A DNA stretch of 64,000 bases from Adiantum capillus-veneris (GCA_014529385.2 CM043960.1:27605896-27669895); one strand, 5' to 3'. Positions 23,369 to 34,978 are shown, numbered from the stretch's first letter. Numbers and translations are program-made. Notes: generated by a model not told the origin, from the letters alone.

Positions 23369-24290
23369 CTAGGGTTTAGGGAGGGACCTTACAATCTCCA
23401 CGGAGAACAAGTAGGCATCTAGTAGATCATCGTCTACCCCTTTAGGTGATTCTCCTGAAACAATCCTTGACAAATGATCTGTTCTTTGATGTGTAGTACT
23501 CTTTTTTACAACCACAGTGAAATTAAATTCCAAAAGAATGATGAACCACCTCACTATTCTTCCTGTGCTGCATGGCTTGTTGACCAAGTACAACAAAGCT
23601 TGGTGGTCCACAAAGAACACAAACTTGTTGGCTAATAGATAATGTCTATACCTTTTAACGGAATAGATCATTCCTAATCCTTCCCTTTCTGTGGTAGTGT
23701 AATTCTTTTCTGCCATGTTCAAATGTTGGCTAGAATAAGAAATAGGAAAATCGATTTTTTGTCTCCTGGTTGAGCTAGTATACCACCTATGGCAAAATTG
23801 GAAGCATCTACATGTATGTGGAATATCTTATTCCAATCTGGTGCTTTCAATATTGGAGCTGAGGTGAGAGCTTGCTTTAGCTTCATGAAGGATTCTTCAC
23901 ATGCCTCGGTCCACTCAAAGTGTGTAATCAAGTTATACATGGGTTTTGCAATTATAGCATACATGTAAATGAACCGTTTGTAACATCCACAATGCCCCAT
24001 GAAGGCTTGAACCCCCTTGACTGTTGTTTGTCTAGGCAAATTAGCAATGATATGAATTTTTTCAATATAAATAGCTATGCCATTTTTAGACACTATATGT
24101 CCAAGAATTTTTCCTTGTCTACCCATGAATGTGTACTTTTAAGGATTTAAGAAAATCCTATAAAAGTCTACATTTTTCGAATACCTTTTTGAGGTGTTCA
24201 AAATGATCAGCCCGGGTTGATGAATGTACGCATAGATCATCCATATATACTTCCAAGAATTTCCTAAGGTATTCTAAAATCATGGCTCAT
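23369..24290 (-). pseudogene. G4 RT end and RNase H
   Basis: Minus strand from 24290: FLEVYMDDLCVHSSTRADHF carries the RT catalytic YMDD, then GKILGHIVSKNGIAI (RT end), FEWTEACEESFMKLKQAL, FHIHVDASNFAIGGILAQPG (RNase H first Asp), NYTTTEREGLGMIYSVKRYR (Glu), FFVDHQALLYLVNKP (Asp) and DHLSRIVSGE. A frameshift lies near 23720 and others near 24130. The RT half N-terminal to YMDD is missing: the upstream sequence jumps to a GAA tract. No integrase follows. Gypsy elements normally carry about 300 residues of integrase here, so this element cannot integrate by itself. Confidence 0.87.
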
Positions 24291-24293
24291 CAA

Positions 24294-24329
24294 TCTTCTT
24301 CTTCTTCTTCTTCTTCTTCTTCTTCTTCT
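24294..24329 (-). repeat. (TTC)n tract encoding poly-Glu in G4
   Basis: Twelve TTC units; on the minus strand they follow GHVYIANDLT in frame as a run of Glu. This is an expanded acidic linker at the border of the RT deletion. Confidence 0.85.
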
Positions 24330-26636
24330 GTTAGGTCATTTGCAATATAGACATGCCCAGGCTCTTCTCCTAGTTCAGCAAGATCTATCTTTTTGCGTTT
24401 TCAGGCCCTTCCTAGGACTCACCTTGTTTTTGTAACTCCCTAACAGGTTGTTCGAATATGATTTTTCGATCTTGGAGAGTATATTTCTTGTAATGGGATG
24501 GAACATTTATTACATCTTTATCATCCTCTTCTGTGGTTTCCATTTCGGTTGTATATATCTTCTTTAGAGCTTTTTTCAACTCTTGATATTTCTTTTTCTG
24601 CTCAATTCATATTCTGGTTGGCTCCTTGTCCTCTTTGTTTGGCTTTGCTTGAGTATCCTTCGTTGTTTTTCTCAATGTTCTGAACATTTTTGGATTTTCG
24701 TTTGAAGGATATTTTTCAGTGATTCTGTTCTTGACACAATCATGTGCGTCTATTTGCATCAGGAATTGTGTTCTACTGGAGACTGATGGCATAGGTCTTG
24801 TTTTCACGTTTCTGGTGTCTCTTTTTCGTCTATACCATTTTTGTCTTTTCGATTTTTGGTTAGGAAAGTCAAAAAACTTTTCCTCCCCTCCTTTCAAGAT
24901 TTGCTTAGCTCTCACATGTTCTTTTTTTGACCCCAAATCTTCTGAGGTAGCTGAGTGTTCATCTAACCCATCTGTTGCATCGTAGTAGAGGTCTGAAAAG
25001 ACTTGTTGAGCTTTCACCAAGTCCTTGGGTTCCTCAATTTCATCTTTAATGTGAAGGATTGAAATCATTTGGATGGGAATTATGTCGTAGCCATCCTCAT
25101 TGAAAAATTAGAGTAGGCATAGACATATTCAAACATACATCCATTGTCGCTAACATTGTGGAAAGGGTTTAGGTACATAGGCTTCGTCTGTGCAATCCAT
25201 TTCTAAGGTACATTCTTCTCTTTTTAAGCTCCCGTTTTCTGAAGCTCCGCACATCCAAATAGGAGTGTCTTTGTTTAACAAAGAAGGAAGCTTAGTTTCA
25301 GCTGAAGAGGCTGAATCAAACTCTTGTATGGGTGTTTTCAAGACATCTCTATAAGTGTGATGTTTTAAATTAACCCTTGTTATAGATCCCACCTGCTTCA
25401 AGTACAGATAGTTGTTTCCCAATCTTGGATAAGTTGTACCTGCCGCATGAAAGGTCTTTCCAATATGATTTTGTAATTGAGTTTCTTCCCAAAGTCTACT
25501 ATGGCAAAAGTGTGCTGATATTCAATCCCATAGGAATTAACTATCACCTTTTCTAGCTGTCCTAAGGGTCTTTCAATATGTCTATTAGCCAATTGCAATT
25601 TCATTCGAGTTTGTCTAATGGCTGGTTGTCCGCACGATTCCCATACTGTTTTTGTGGCTATGGCTATGCCTGCTCCACTATCCAGTATTGCCATGATTTG
25701 AATGTCATTATATTTCACTGGAAGGGTGGTGTTTCCTTCTTCCCCTTCATAGTATTCTTCGACTTCGTTCATTGGAACAGATCGAATCTCTCTGTTATCC
25801 ATTTCATGTTTCAATCTTTCCAAAAATTTTACGATGAGCCCCGTTATCCCCTTCTCTAGGGTTTTCTGTAGGTCATTCCATAAATATGGTCTGATTGTTA
25901 ACAGTTCTCCCAAAGTAAGAGTGCATTGGATGGGTGTATATATGATTGAATGAATGTTGTCTACTTCTAGGGTATGTTCCGCTCTTTTTATTTGAGTGGT
26001 CTTACACACTATGGATTCATCTTTGTTATCTCCCAAGTAAGAGGGTAATGTTATCAAGGTCAATGGTTTAGACATTCCTGAAGCTTCAGATCTGAAATCC
26101 CCGTACAAGGATTATACATCCATGTCCATATTAGGAGGTAGGTTGTCCAACCAAACTTCGTCTATAGGAGCTGACTTTAGAGCTAGGCTCCCATCATTGA
26201 TCTCTCGAACGTTCTCCCATAAGTGTCCTGGCCAGTCTTCCTCTATGAATGGAATTCCGTCTAAGGCATCTTCATTGTCTGGCACTACAAGTTCTGGTTC
26301 TTTTGTTTCAAGGTGGGGTTCTACCACCGCTTTGGACTTTTCTTTAGTTTCTCTTACCACAAGCTCTTCAGGTTTTGCAATACTTTGAAGCTTGGGTTTT
26401 TGTTTTTCCAGCATCTCTTTCGTGATTCTTACCAAATTTTGATAAGCTTCAAGCTTAGCTGCTTCCATGTCTGGAGAGGGATAATCTTTCCATTTGTTTT
26501 CGATGTTTGGCCCTGCTTTAAGTCCTGCTTGGTAAGCTTCCAAGGCTGCATTAATAGGCTCAAAAATTTTATCAACCAAAATTGATCCTCTAGATTTCAC
26601 GATTGTTTCTTTGATTTCTCTTTCAGTTTCTTTCAC
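24330..26636 (-). pseudogene. G4 gag-pol linker and aspartic protease
   Basis: A series of minus-strand frames. 26636-26112 is a Lys/Glu-rich linker. 26108-25398 holds the protease: IMAILDSGAGIAIATKTVWE with the DSG triad intact, then LANRHIERPLGQLEKVIV and YKIILERPFMRQVQLIQDW, where a normal flap/C-terminal motif reads ILGRPF. 25422-25150 continues GNNYLYLKQVGSI. 25068-24607 is a basic, charged segment, followed by KYTLQDRKIIFEQPVRELQ and the acidic run before the RT. Frame changes at about 25400 and 25100 and several stops show decay. The protease itself looks fully formed. Confidence 0.8.
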
Positions 26637-26837
26637 ATTTTTTGGAATAGATTTTTTTCTTTCTCCTCGATTTCAGCCCGTTGTTTTTGTTTTCTCATCT
26701 CCTACCTTTTGCTTCTACTTCTTTGAGAGGAAATTTTTGTATTCTCTAAATCATTAGAGGAGTTGTGTTTCTTTTTCTTAGCCTGAGCTCTAGTGATTAC
26801 CTTGACTGGAACAATCGCTTCACCCTCAGATGAGCTA

Positions 26838-27335
26838 CTAGGTATCACTTGGACTACATTTACTACTATTTTTCCCTTGTTTAAAGGATTTTTGGGACAA
26901 TCTTATGGGAAGTGTCCTCCCTTTTTGCAACATTATATGCAAAAAAGCTTCAATTGGCTTAAGGTTCTTGTCAGGCTCTGGGCATTCATTTTTGCAATGA
27001 TCATCTACACCACAGTTGTGACAGTTTCTCGTTCTTGGCTTAATCATGGGTCTTACCATAGGAGGTCTAACACCTTGATTAGCTACATAATACATTGGTG
27101 CGAGCTCTTGTGGAGCATAAGTCACAGGCTCTTCCATTGGTGGTGGATGTGAATTATACCAATCTTCTTCTACCAATACTGTAGATGGACTAGGCTCAGC
27201 ATAAGGTGTAACAGGCACAAGTGCTTGTTCATCTATGACTCCCTCAGGATGCTTGTACTTTACAGGGACTGCATTATGTCCTGGATACGAAGGTTGTTGA
27301 CCCAACACATGTTGAGTTCTTTGAGCTCGTGCCAT
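26838..27335 (-). pseudogene. G4 gag, C-terminal part with zinc knuckle
   Basis: 165 codons rich in Pro and acidic residues, ending in a nucleocapsid motif CHNCGVDDHCKNECP, a CX2CX4HX4C zinc knuckle. Its 5' end coincides with the C2 insertion site (target duplication CCATG at 27332-27336); the rest of gag is on the far side of C2 at 32736-34410. Confidence 0.83.
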
Positions 27336-27336
27336 G
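27332..27336. repeat. Target-site duplication CCATG, left
   Basis: Identical to 32731-32735. Confidence 0.95.
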
Positions 27337-28079
27337 TGTTAAGTATGGAGCCTGATTTACCCTTGGGATTTTTTGTGGTAAAAGCGCACATTTGTAAGGC
27401 CCCCATTATGAGGAGAAGCCATGATGCGTGAAGAAAAATCACTCGCCGGAAACCAAAATTTTCACGGCCTGACTTTTTTTTTCCCTCGTTGGAATATTCC
27501 TTTTTTCCGGAATATTATGGCCAGACGGCGGCCGAAAAGTGGTCGGAAAACAACCGTCGGTTGGCTCGTGGTTGGTAGTCAATGGCCGGTGGCCGGTGTT
27601 CGAAAGTCAATGGCCAGTGTGGCTGGTGGCCAAATTCAAAAGCAGACTTGTCTTCTCAAGGGCAGCCACACATGGGCGGATTGGAGGGTCCGATTTGGAC
27701 TTATTCGCACAAGGGCGGCTACACATGGCTGCCTCTCATGAGAGAGGGCAACCCTTTCGGCCTATAAAAGGAGGCCATTTCTACACACATTTCATATAGT
27801 GTGAAGTTGATGCAACAAGGTGAGTGTGACGTGGTGAGAGTGAAGCAAGGCGGGAGCTCCATTAAGGGTTTAATCCCTTTGTAAAATACTTCTTCTTTTG
27901 AAGTGCTAAAGCCATTGGGTGGCTGCTTTCCCGTGGACGTAGCCCACATTGGGTGAACCACGTATATCGTGTGTACTCTCTCTCTCTCTCTCCTCTATAA
28001 TCTCTTGTGTGTGAAATCTATCTCTCTCCATTAAGTAATCTACTCAAATATCTATTTAGCTACGTCTTATTTCTTAACA
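27337..28079 (+). repeat. C2 5' LTR (743 bp)
   Basis: TGTTAAGTATGG ... TTTCTTAACA. The promoter region CGGCCTATAAAAGGAGGCC (TATA box near 27761) is followed by a transcript leader containing CTCTCTCTC. The same LTR occurs at 32090 and as a solo copy at 18725. Confidence 0.95.
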
Positions 28080-28081
28080 AC

Positions 28082-28093
28082 TGATATCAGAGC
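28082..28093 (+). promoter_or_regulatory. C2 primer binding site
   Basis: TGATATCAGAGC two bases after the LTR; one base differs from the standard TGGTATCAGAGC. Confidence 0.88.
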
Positions 28094-28152
28094 AAGGTTT
28101 GCTCAAAGCTAAATTATCTCAAGGAAAGGATTCCTTGAATTGACTGGGAGTT

Positions 28153-28731
28153 ATGGTGGAGGAAGGGAAGCTCAAGATTGAGAAGTTCAACGGCAAAAAC
28201 TACCAACATTGGAAGATGAAGATTGAAGACTATCCCTACAAGAAGGACCTCTATTTGCCACTAGGTGTTCTTGCAAAGAAGCCCGCAACGATGGCAGATG
28301 AAGCATGGATTGTCCTTGATCGAAAGGCACTGGGAACAATCCGGTTAAGCTTGGCATCAATGGTGGACTTCAATGTTTCGGAGATGAAGACCACGGAGGA
28401 CTTGATGAAGTTACTTGACGATTTCTATGAGAAACCATCGGCATCCAATAAGGTATTTCTTATGAAGCGCTTGTTCAATCTAAAGATGGCAGAGAATGGT
28501 TCAGTTGCAGAACACCTAAATGACTTTAACACAAACATAAGTCAACTTCGATCGGTGAAAATCAATTTCGATGACGAAGTGCGAGCTCTCCTTATACTAT
28601 CATCTCTACTGGATAGTTGGGATAGCCTTGTGATGGCAGTAAGTAATTCTATTTTTAGCACAAATACTCTTAAGTTTGATGATGTTGTGGGTATTCTCCT
28701 AAGCGAGGAAATACGAAGGAGAAGCACATGA
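28153..28731 (+). pseudogene. C2 gag
   Basis: 192 codons from the first ATG after the leader. KIEKFNGKNYQHWKMKIED opens a copia gag (DUF4219/UBN2 type), followed by EDLMKLLDDFYEKPSASNKV, FLMKRLFNLKMAENGSVAEH and LILSSLLDSWDSLV. An in-frame TGA (28729) ends it; the same frame runs on into the zinc-knuckle and protease region, so in an intact relative this would be one polyprotein. Gag would form the virus-like particle. Confidence 0.9.
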
Positions 28732-29388
28732 GAATCATCAAGTGCTGCACTGTCAATAGAAACAAGAGGAAGGCCTAAAGAGAGGTTCAAAAACCAAAAG
28801 GGTCGTGATTGCTCGAGACAGAGAAAATTACGCACAAAGTCAGTTCTTGAATGCTGGAACTATGGCAAGAAGGGCCACGTCAAGAAGGATTTCTGGTCCA
28901 AGAAGAAGAAGGAGACTGAGTCTCAAGACAACAAGACAACATCGGAGGCCAATGTGGCAGGTAAAGTAGAGCAAGATGCTCCAATTCTCTCATTAGAAAA
29001 CGTGTCTAATTCCTGGATAGTAGATTCAGGGGCTTCATTCCATGCGACACCACACAAGAAACATTTCCAAGACTACACCAAAGGTAATTTTGGGTATGTA
29101 TACTTCGGAGATGATGAAGCTTGTGAGATTGTCGGCAAAGGTACAGTTTCTGTCAAAACTGCTAACGAAAATGAATGGAAGCTTAAAGATGCTAGGCATG
29201 TTTCTTCTCTTCGGAAAAACTTGATCTCTACAGGACAATTGGACGATAAAGGTCACAACATTGCATTCGAAAACAAACGGTGGAAGATCTCAAAGGGATC
29301 TTTGGTGGTTTCCAAGGGAGAAAATGTCGGTACACTTGTGTACTACGAGCACGCAACCTTCAGCTTGTGCAGCAACTACAGAGGTTGA
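28732..29388 (+). pseudogene. C2 nucleocapsid knuckle and protease
   Basis: In frame with gag. The knuckle reads CWNYGKKGHVKKDFW: the second Cys is Tyr and the last is Phe, so zinc binding should be lost. The protease SWIVDSGASFHATPHK keeps the DSG triad, followed by VYFGDDEACEIVGKGTVSVK and LRKNLISTGQLDDKG. The frame fails near 29385 and the following domain is in another frame. Confidence 0.88.
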
Positions 29389-29389
29389 C

Positions 29390-30571
29390 AGTGCGGTGTG
29401 GCACTACCGGCTTGGGCATATGAGTGCCAAAGGAATGCAAATCCTTCAAACAAAGAAGCTTCTACCAGGTTTGAAAGAAGTGGACTTAGAGTTTTGTGAA
29501 GATTGTGTTTATGGTAAACAAAAGAGGGTAAAATTTCAAAAATCAGGAAATGAAAGAAAAAATTAAAAACTTGAGTTGGTTCATTCTTATGTTTGGGGTC
29601 CTACAAATACACCATCACTTGGTGGCTCATTGTACTATGTAACATTCATAGACGATGAGACTAGAAAAACATGGGTTTATGTCATGAAGAATAAATCCGA
29701 TGTATTTTCCATATTTCAAAGGTGGAAAGCCTTTGTGGAGAATGAAACAGGTACCAAGGTTAAATGCCTCAGATCCGACAATGGAGGCGAATATTGCAGC
29801 CAAGCTTTTGAAAGCTTTTGTGCTAGCAATGGCATTCGGAGGCAAAGGACAACCCCAATGACACCTCAACAAAATGGGATTTCGGAAAGGATGAACAGGA
29901 CAATCATGGAGTGACCACGAAGCATGTGGCTACATGCAGGCCTACCGCTTGAGCTTTGGGCGGAAGTTGTAAGTACGTCTGTGTACTTAATCAATCGGTC
30001 ACCCTCAATGACATTGGATGGGGGAGTTCCAGAAGAGGCATGGACAGGTAAACCGGTGAATTATGCATTTCTTAGAGTGTTTGGGTGTGAGGCTTTCATG
30101 CACATGGATAGAAGCCTAAGATCAAAGCTAGATGCAAAGTCCAAAAAGTGTTTCTTCATTGGCTATGGAGAAGGTGACTTTGGGTATCGCCTATGGAATC
30201 CTGCAGATGGTAAAATCTTAAGGAGTAGGGATGTAATTTTTAACGAACAAAATATGTACAAAGATTACTTGGAAAGAAAACAAACAAAAGAAACAGGTGA
30301 TGAGTACATGGAGCTTGAGGACGGTGAAGACTCAAGGACTGCAAATGGTGACAATGTGCAACAACGTCAACCAAATGAGGAGCCTCAACCTATTCCCCGA
30401 AGATCTACAAGAGCAAGTAGACCTCCAGAAAGGTTTGTTCCTTCTTTCAACCATCTCTTGATCTCAGATTCTGGAGAGCCGGAATCATACGAAGAAGCTA
30501 TGCAACATGAATTCAAAGAAGAATGGACAAAGAGCATGCAATTGGAGATGGACTCACTACATCGCAACTAA
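29390..30571 (+). pseudogene. C2 integrase
   Basis: Pre-integrase VWHYRLGHMSAKGMQIL and CEDCVYGKQKRVKF (zinc-binding H/C pattern), then, after TAA at 29564, ELVHSYVWGPTNTPSLGGSL, where the first catalytic Asp of LVHSDVWGP is Tyr. The second catalytic Asp (CLRSDNGGEY) and Glu (QQNGISERMNRT) are present. A TGA at 29912 is followed by LELWAEVVSTSVYLINRSP and CFFIGYGEGDFGYRLWNP, then an acidic/Pro linker to a TAA near 30569. Three stops and the Asp-to-Tyr change make it inactive. Confidence 0.9.
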
Positions 30572-32029
30572 ACATGGGAGTTGGTTGAGTTGCCTAAAGG
30601 TAAGCGGGAACTTCAAAACAAATGGGTGTTCAAGCTGAAGGAAGAAGAAGGTGGGAAGAAAAGGTACAAGTCTAGGCTTGTGGTAAAAGGGTTTTCTCAA
30701 AAGAAAGGTATTGACTTCAATGAAATATTTTCTCCTGTTGTAAAAATGAACTCAATTAGGCTTGTCTTAAGCCTTGTGGCTGCTCATGATTTAAATCTCG
30801 AGCAAATGGATGTAAATACGGCATTCCCTCACGGTGACTTAGAGGAGGAAATCTACATGCTTCAACCAAAGGGATATGAAGTAAAAGGTAAGGAGAAAAT
30901 GGTTTGCAGATTAAAGAAGAGCTTGTATGGTTTAAAGCAAGCATCAAGACAATGGTACTTGAAGTTTGATCGATGGATGTTGGATCATGGATTCACAAGA
31001 TGCAACTCGGATCACTGCGTCTACACGAAGAATTTGGGAGATGGGAAATTCATCATCCTAATGTTGTATGTTGATGACATGTTGATTGCAAGTGCTAACA
31101 TGCAGGACATCAAAGACCTAAAAGAGGAGCTGTCTAAATCTTTTTCAATGAAAGATTTAGGTGCTACAAAGAGGATACTTGGTATGAAAATATCAAGGGA
31201 CAGGACGAAGAAGACAATAAAGCTATCTCAAGAGGATTACATCAAGAAGGTACTAGAAAGGTTTGCAATGAAAAATGCAAAACCAGTTTCTACACCTTTG
31301 GCTGGTCACTTTAAACTAACGAAGGATATGTGTCCAAAGACACAAGAGGAGATAGCCTATATGTCTAAAGTTCCATATGTTGTGGCGGTAGGTTCTCTAC
31401 TGTATGCTATGGTCTGGACAAGGCTAGACATTGCACATGCAGTGGGAGTTGTGAGTAGGTTCATGGATAACCCAGGTAAAGAGCATTGGCAAGCTGTGAA
31501 GTGGATACTTAGGTATCTAAAAGGGACAACAACAAATCCTTTGTATTTTGGAGGAATTGATATTTTTCTAGAACGGTATGTTGATGCAGATATGGCAGGT
31601 GACAAAGATACTCGAAGGAGCACTACTGGCTATGTGTTCACGGTTGGAGGCACAACAATAAGCTGGGATTCAAAGCTGCAGAAAGTGGTTTCACTTTCTA
31701 CCACGGAAGTAGAGTATGTAGCAATGACGGAGGCAAGCAAGGAAATTCTGTGGCTTCACAGATTCTTAGAAGAGCTTGGATTCAAACAAGACAATTGTGT
31801 CTTGTACAATGATAGCCAAAGCGCTATCCATCTTGCGAAGAACTCAGCCTTTCATTCAAGGACAGAGCACATTGAGGTGAGATATCACTTCATACGCACT
31901 CTTTTGGAAGAGGGACAACTAAAGATAGAAAAGGTGCATACAAGTGAAAATCCTGCAGACATGTTTACAAAGGTGGTCAACAAGGAGAAGTTGAGCTTTT
32001 GCTCATCTTCAATCGGCATTCAAGGATAA
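30572..32029 (+). CDS. C2 reverse transcriptase-RNase H, open frame
   Basis: An uninterrupted frame (482 codons from the Met at 30581). RT: NKWVFKLKEEEGGKKRYKSR, GIDFNEIFSPVVKMNSIRLV, SLYGLKQASRQWY and the catalytic LYVDDMLIA (YVDD at 163-166). RNase H: YVDADMAGDKDTRRSTTGYV (D335/D337), LSTTEVEYVAMTEASKEILW (E376/E378), LYNDSQSAIHLAKN (D411), then RTEHIEVRYHFIR. All catalytic residues are in place and length is normal. It has no start of its own, being the 3' part of a polyprotein whose upstream part is broken. Confidence 0.93.
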   Translation, partial: TWELVELPKGKRELQNKWVFKLKEEEGGKKRYKSRLVVKGFSQKKGIDFNEIFSPVVKMNSIRLVLSLVAAHDLNLEQMDVNTAFPHGDLEEEIYMLQPKGYEVKGKEKMVCRLKKSLYGLKQASRQWYLKFDRWMLDHGFTRCNSDHCVYTKNLGDGKFIILMLYVDDMLIASANMQDIKDLKEELSKSFSMKDLGATKRILGMKISRDRTKKTIKLSQEDYIKKVLERFAMKNAKPVSTPLAGHFKLTKDMCPKTQEEIAYMSKVPYVVAVGSLLYAMVWTRLDIAHAVGVVSRFMDNPGKEHWQAVKWILRYLKGTTTNPLYFGGIDIFLERYVDADMAGDKDTRRSTTGYVFTVGGTTISWDSKLQKVVSLSTTEVEYVAMTEASKEILWLHRFLEELGFKQDNCVLYNDSQSAIHLAKNSAFHSRTEHIEVRYHFIRTLLEEGQLKIEKVHTSENPADMFTKVVNKEKLSFCSSSIGIQG

Positions 32030-32078
32030 GAAGCCAGAATGGAAAGAAGTCACAGGTTTGGTTTGGAGATCAGTCTCC

Positions 32079-32089
32079 AAGTGGGAGAT
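32079..32089 (+). promoter_or_regulatory. C2 polypurine tract
   Basis: AAGTGGGAGAT directly before the 3' LTR; it would prime plus-strand synthesis. Confidence 0.75.
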
Positions 32090-32730
32090 TGTTAAGTATG
32101 GAGCGTGATTTACCCTTGTAATTTTCTATGGTAAAAGCGCACATTTGTAAGGTCCCCATTATGAGGAGAAGCCATCGTGCGTGAAGAAAAATCACTCGCC
32201 GGAAACCAAAATTTTCACGGACAAAAATCAGGGGCAACTTTAGGGGAATATTATGGCCAGAATATTCCTTTTTGCCATAATATTATGGCCAGACGGCGGC
32301 CGGAAAGTGGTAGGAAAACAACCGTCTGTTGGCCGGTGGTCGAAAGTCAATGGTCGGTGGCCGAATTCAAAAGCGGACTTGTCTTCTCAAGGGAAGCCAC
32401 ACATAGGCGGATTTGAGGGTCGCATTTGGACTTATTTGCACAAGGGTGGCTACACATGGCTGCCTCTCATGAGAGAGGGCAGCCTTTTTGGCCTATAAAA
32501 GGAGGCCATTTCTACACACATTTCATATAGTGTGAAGTTGATGCAACAAGGTGAGTGTGAGGTGGTGAGAGTGAAGCAAGGTGGGAGCTCCATTAAGGGT
32601 TTAATCCCTTTGTAAACTACTTCTTCTTTTGAAGTGCTAAAGCCATTGAGTGGTTGCTTTCCCGTGGACGTAGCCCACATTGGGTGAACCACATTCAAAT
32701 ATCTATTTAGCTACGTCTTATTTCTTAACA
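32090..32730 (+). repeat. C2 3' LTR (641 bp)
   Basis: TGTTAAGTATGGAGCG ... TTTCTTAACA. Compared with the 5' LTR it lacks about 80 bp after GGTGAACCAC (32691), removing the CT-rich stretch. Confidence 0.95.
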
Positions 32731-32735
32731 CCATG
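32731..32735. repeat. Target-site duplication CCATG, right
   Basis: Identical to 27332-27336. Confidence 0.95.
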
Positions 32736-34410
32736 TTAGGTTGGTATCTGTGTACATGGGTTGTCCTTGTGGCCTCATGGGCACGTACTGAACATTTCCA
32801 TCATACTTTGGTCGAAAATAGCAGTCATTGGTCTCATGGTCGGTCCATTTACCCTCGATTGCACACCATTTCTGCGGTCTAATTGGTTGGCACTATTGAG
32901 GTATCCCTTGCCTTGGTCCCCTCATAGGTGCTTTTTGCATGTTGTTCATCATGTCATTCATCCTTTTGAGCATGTCTTCTGTGACTGAAAGCGGTGCTGT
33001 AGCAACCGTTCCTACTTGTGCTGGTTTGGTGGATGCTGTTTTCTTGCTTTGATTATCCTTAGGGACATGTTCTTCGTTGAAAATATCACAATTGTCTCCT
33101 AAGTCAATAGCATCTGACACACATGCTTCCAGGGTTGTATGCTTCTTGCTATACAGTATAGCATCAAGTTCTTTGTTTAGCAGTCCCTCTAACACCAATG
33201 ATACTAGTCGTTCTTCTATAGGTATCTCTAGCTCTGGGCATCTGGCAATGTATTTTTTCATTCGAGCCGCACAATCCCTAACATACTTACCATGTTTCTG
33301 TTTAAAGCTATACATTTGAGCTACCGTATTGTGTTTGATCCCCATTTTGGAACAAGCAGCTAAAAATCCTTGAGCTAATGTGTTTAAGTCCATGATTGAC
33401 CTCGGTGGAATGTTTTAGAACCATGTTAATGCTTTCCATTCTAATGTCATTCCAAACCCTTCGAATTGAGTATGGAAATCGAATATGCATTCTGCTCTTA
33501 GCACTTGTTTAAAGCTTGCTAAGTGGTCGTATGGATCCCCCGATCCACTGTATTTTCTGACACATTTCTAGAAATCAGCTGGTTTGACACGTCTATTTGG
33601 TTTAACTCTCGGTCTTCTAGCAATTGGTCCTGTTCTGAGTCCTTCAAATCAGTCTGTTGGAAGAAGCGACTCATGTAGCCTTAGACTGGCCTTAGTGTCA
33701 CCCGGTTCTCTGCGTTTTGAGGTGGTTTTTGGTTTCTTAACATTATTCTCAGATGATCTCTCACGGTGTTCATCTCTTGGAATTGTTTCTGGTCCTTGTC
33801 CCAGTATCCAATCCCTTATGGAATACCCTTGGTATTTGGTTTTGTTCTACCTCCTCAAGAGTCATCATAACAAAGTTATTGTTATAACAATCCCTAAACT
33901 GGTAGGTTGGTAGGTCTACTGATCCCTTATCCTTGATCTTGAAGATATAGATGATCTTCATGGCCGTCAATTGTCCTGATTTAGCATGCAAAGTCCACAG
34001 AAGATCTTTTATATTTCTATCCTTCCAACCGATCCTAGGATTATCCATACTAAGCCGTTTCAAAGGCTTCAAATCTACTTGATCGTATCCCTCAAATTCT
34101 AAGGCTGGTGGTCCTTCTTTTGCTGACATACCTGGGATTATGGTTTTACTTCTAACCCCCATTTGTCTATCACGTTAGGGTTTTGAACTTGTAAATACTG
34201 AGTTTCGTTTTTGTCCATGTACAATTTTTCCTTGTTTATTTGCCCTGATTTCTTCTTCGAACTCAATACCATGGTCATCAATTTGAATAGCACACTCTTC
34301 GTTAGGATCCAGGTAAACCTAGCTCCATGGAAATTAGTCTTATAAAATGAGAGTATATGCTTATAGCGCACTAAAGTTCCGATTTTTGAGTGAGTGGAAT
34401 AGGAAGACAT
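32736..34410 (-). pseudogene. G4 gag, N-terminal part
   Basis: Minus-strand frames: 34410-34138 and 34162-33770 (N-terminal region, little recognisable); 33393-32893 with LNTLAQGFLAACSKMGIKHN, YVRDCAARMKKYIARCPELE and RLVSLVLEGLLNKELDAILY, the look of a gypsy gag capsid core; then, after a stop, CAIEGKWTDHETNDCYF, a second knuckle-like Cys/His cluster. It joins the C-terminal part across the C2 insertion. Frame breaks near 33400 and 33770 show decay. Confidence 0.75.
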
Positions 34411-34978
34411 TTCAGATGTCGAATTAGAAAAAGTATCTCAGACTTCTTCAGGGATAGTGTGCAAGGAATTGCCATGATTCATGCTCTCTTCAGTGGATAC
34501 TCTATTGGAGGTTTCTCCAAATATGCCTTGATTTTCTAGTACACGACCATATCTAAGATTCATTAAAGACTTGTGAAGCCTTGGATAGAGTACTTACCTT
34601 TGGATTGACTTGTTGTCAATTTCTTCCACATGACTGGATTGCACTTTCTGTCAAGCTATCATTTCCTCGTCTGCAACCTGATTCCTGTACAAATTTGATC
34701 AAGTTAGCTATTCTTCTATAAAGACAGTATATTTTTTGGTAGCTGTTGTGATTAGTCTATGTGTATCACTGCAAATCGAGCTAATTGAGTCAACCGTTGT
34801 GATTTTCAAACTCAACTTTGGCTAAAATCAAAGGATTAATCTTCTGCAACCTGGAAACTGAGTGAACATGTATCAATTTGGATCCGATTGAAACCAAAAT
34901 TGCCCGGTGGCTTTGTATTATGATAGTCTAACACTGTACAAGTTCAAAAGTAAAAAATGGTGTCTCTGTGTAGCAGTA

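Larger units (their letters stand above)
27337..32730 (+). mobile_element. Complete Ty1/copia element C2 (5394 bp), nested in G4 gag
   Basis: LTR (27337-28079), PBS, gag, protease, integrase, RT, RNase H, polypurine tract, LTR (32090-32730), flanked by CCATG on both sides. The gene order (integrase before RT) defines copia; the gag and RT sequences look closest to the Tork/Tnt1 lineage. The coding region has two or more stops and at least one frameshift, so it is defective, but RT-RNase H is open. The two LTRs differ by an 80-bp deletion in the 3' copy and a rearranged stretch near 27470/32220, so the insertion is not very recent. Confidence 0.96.
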
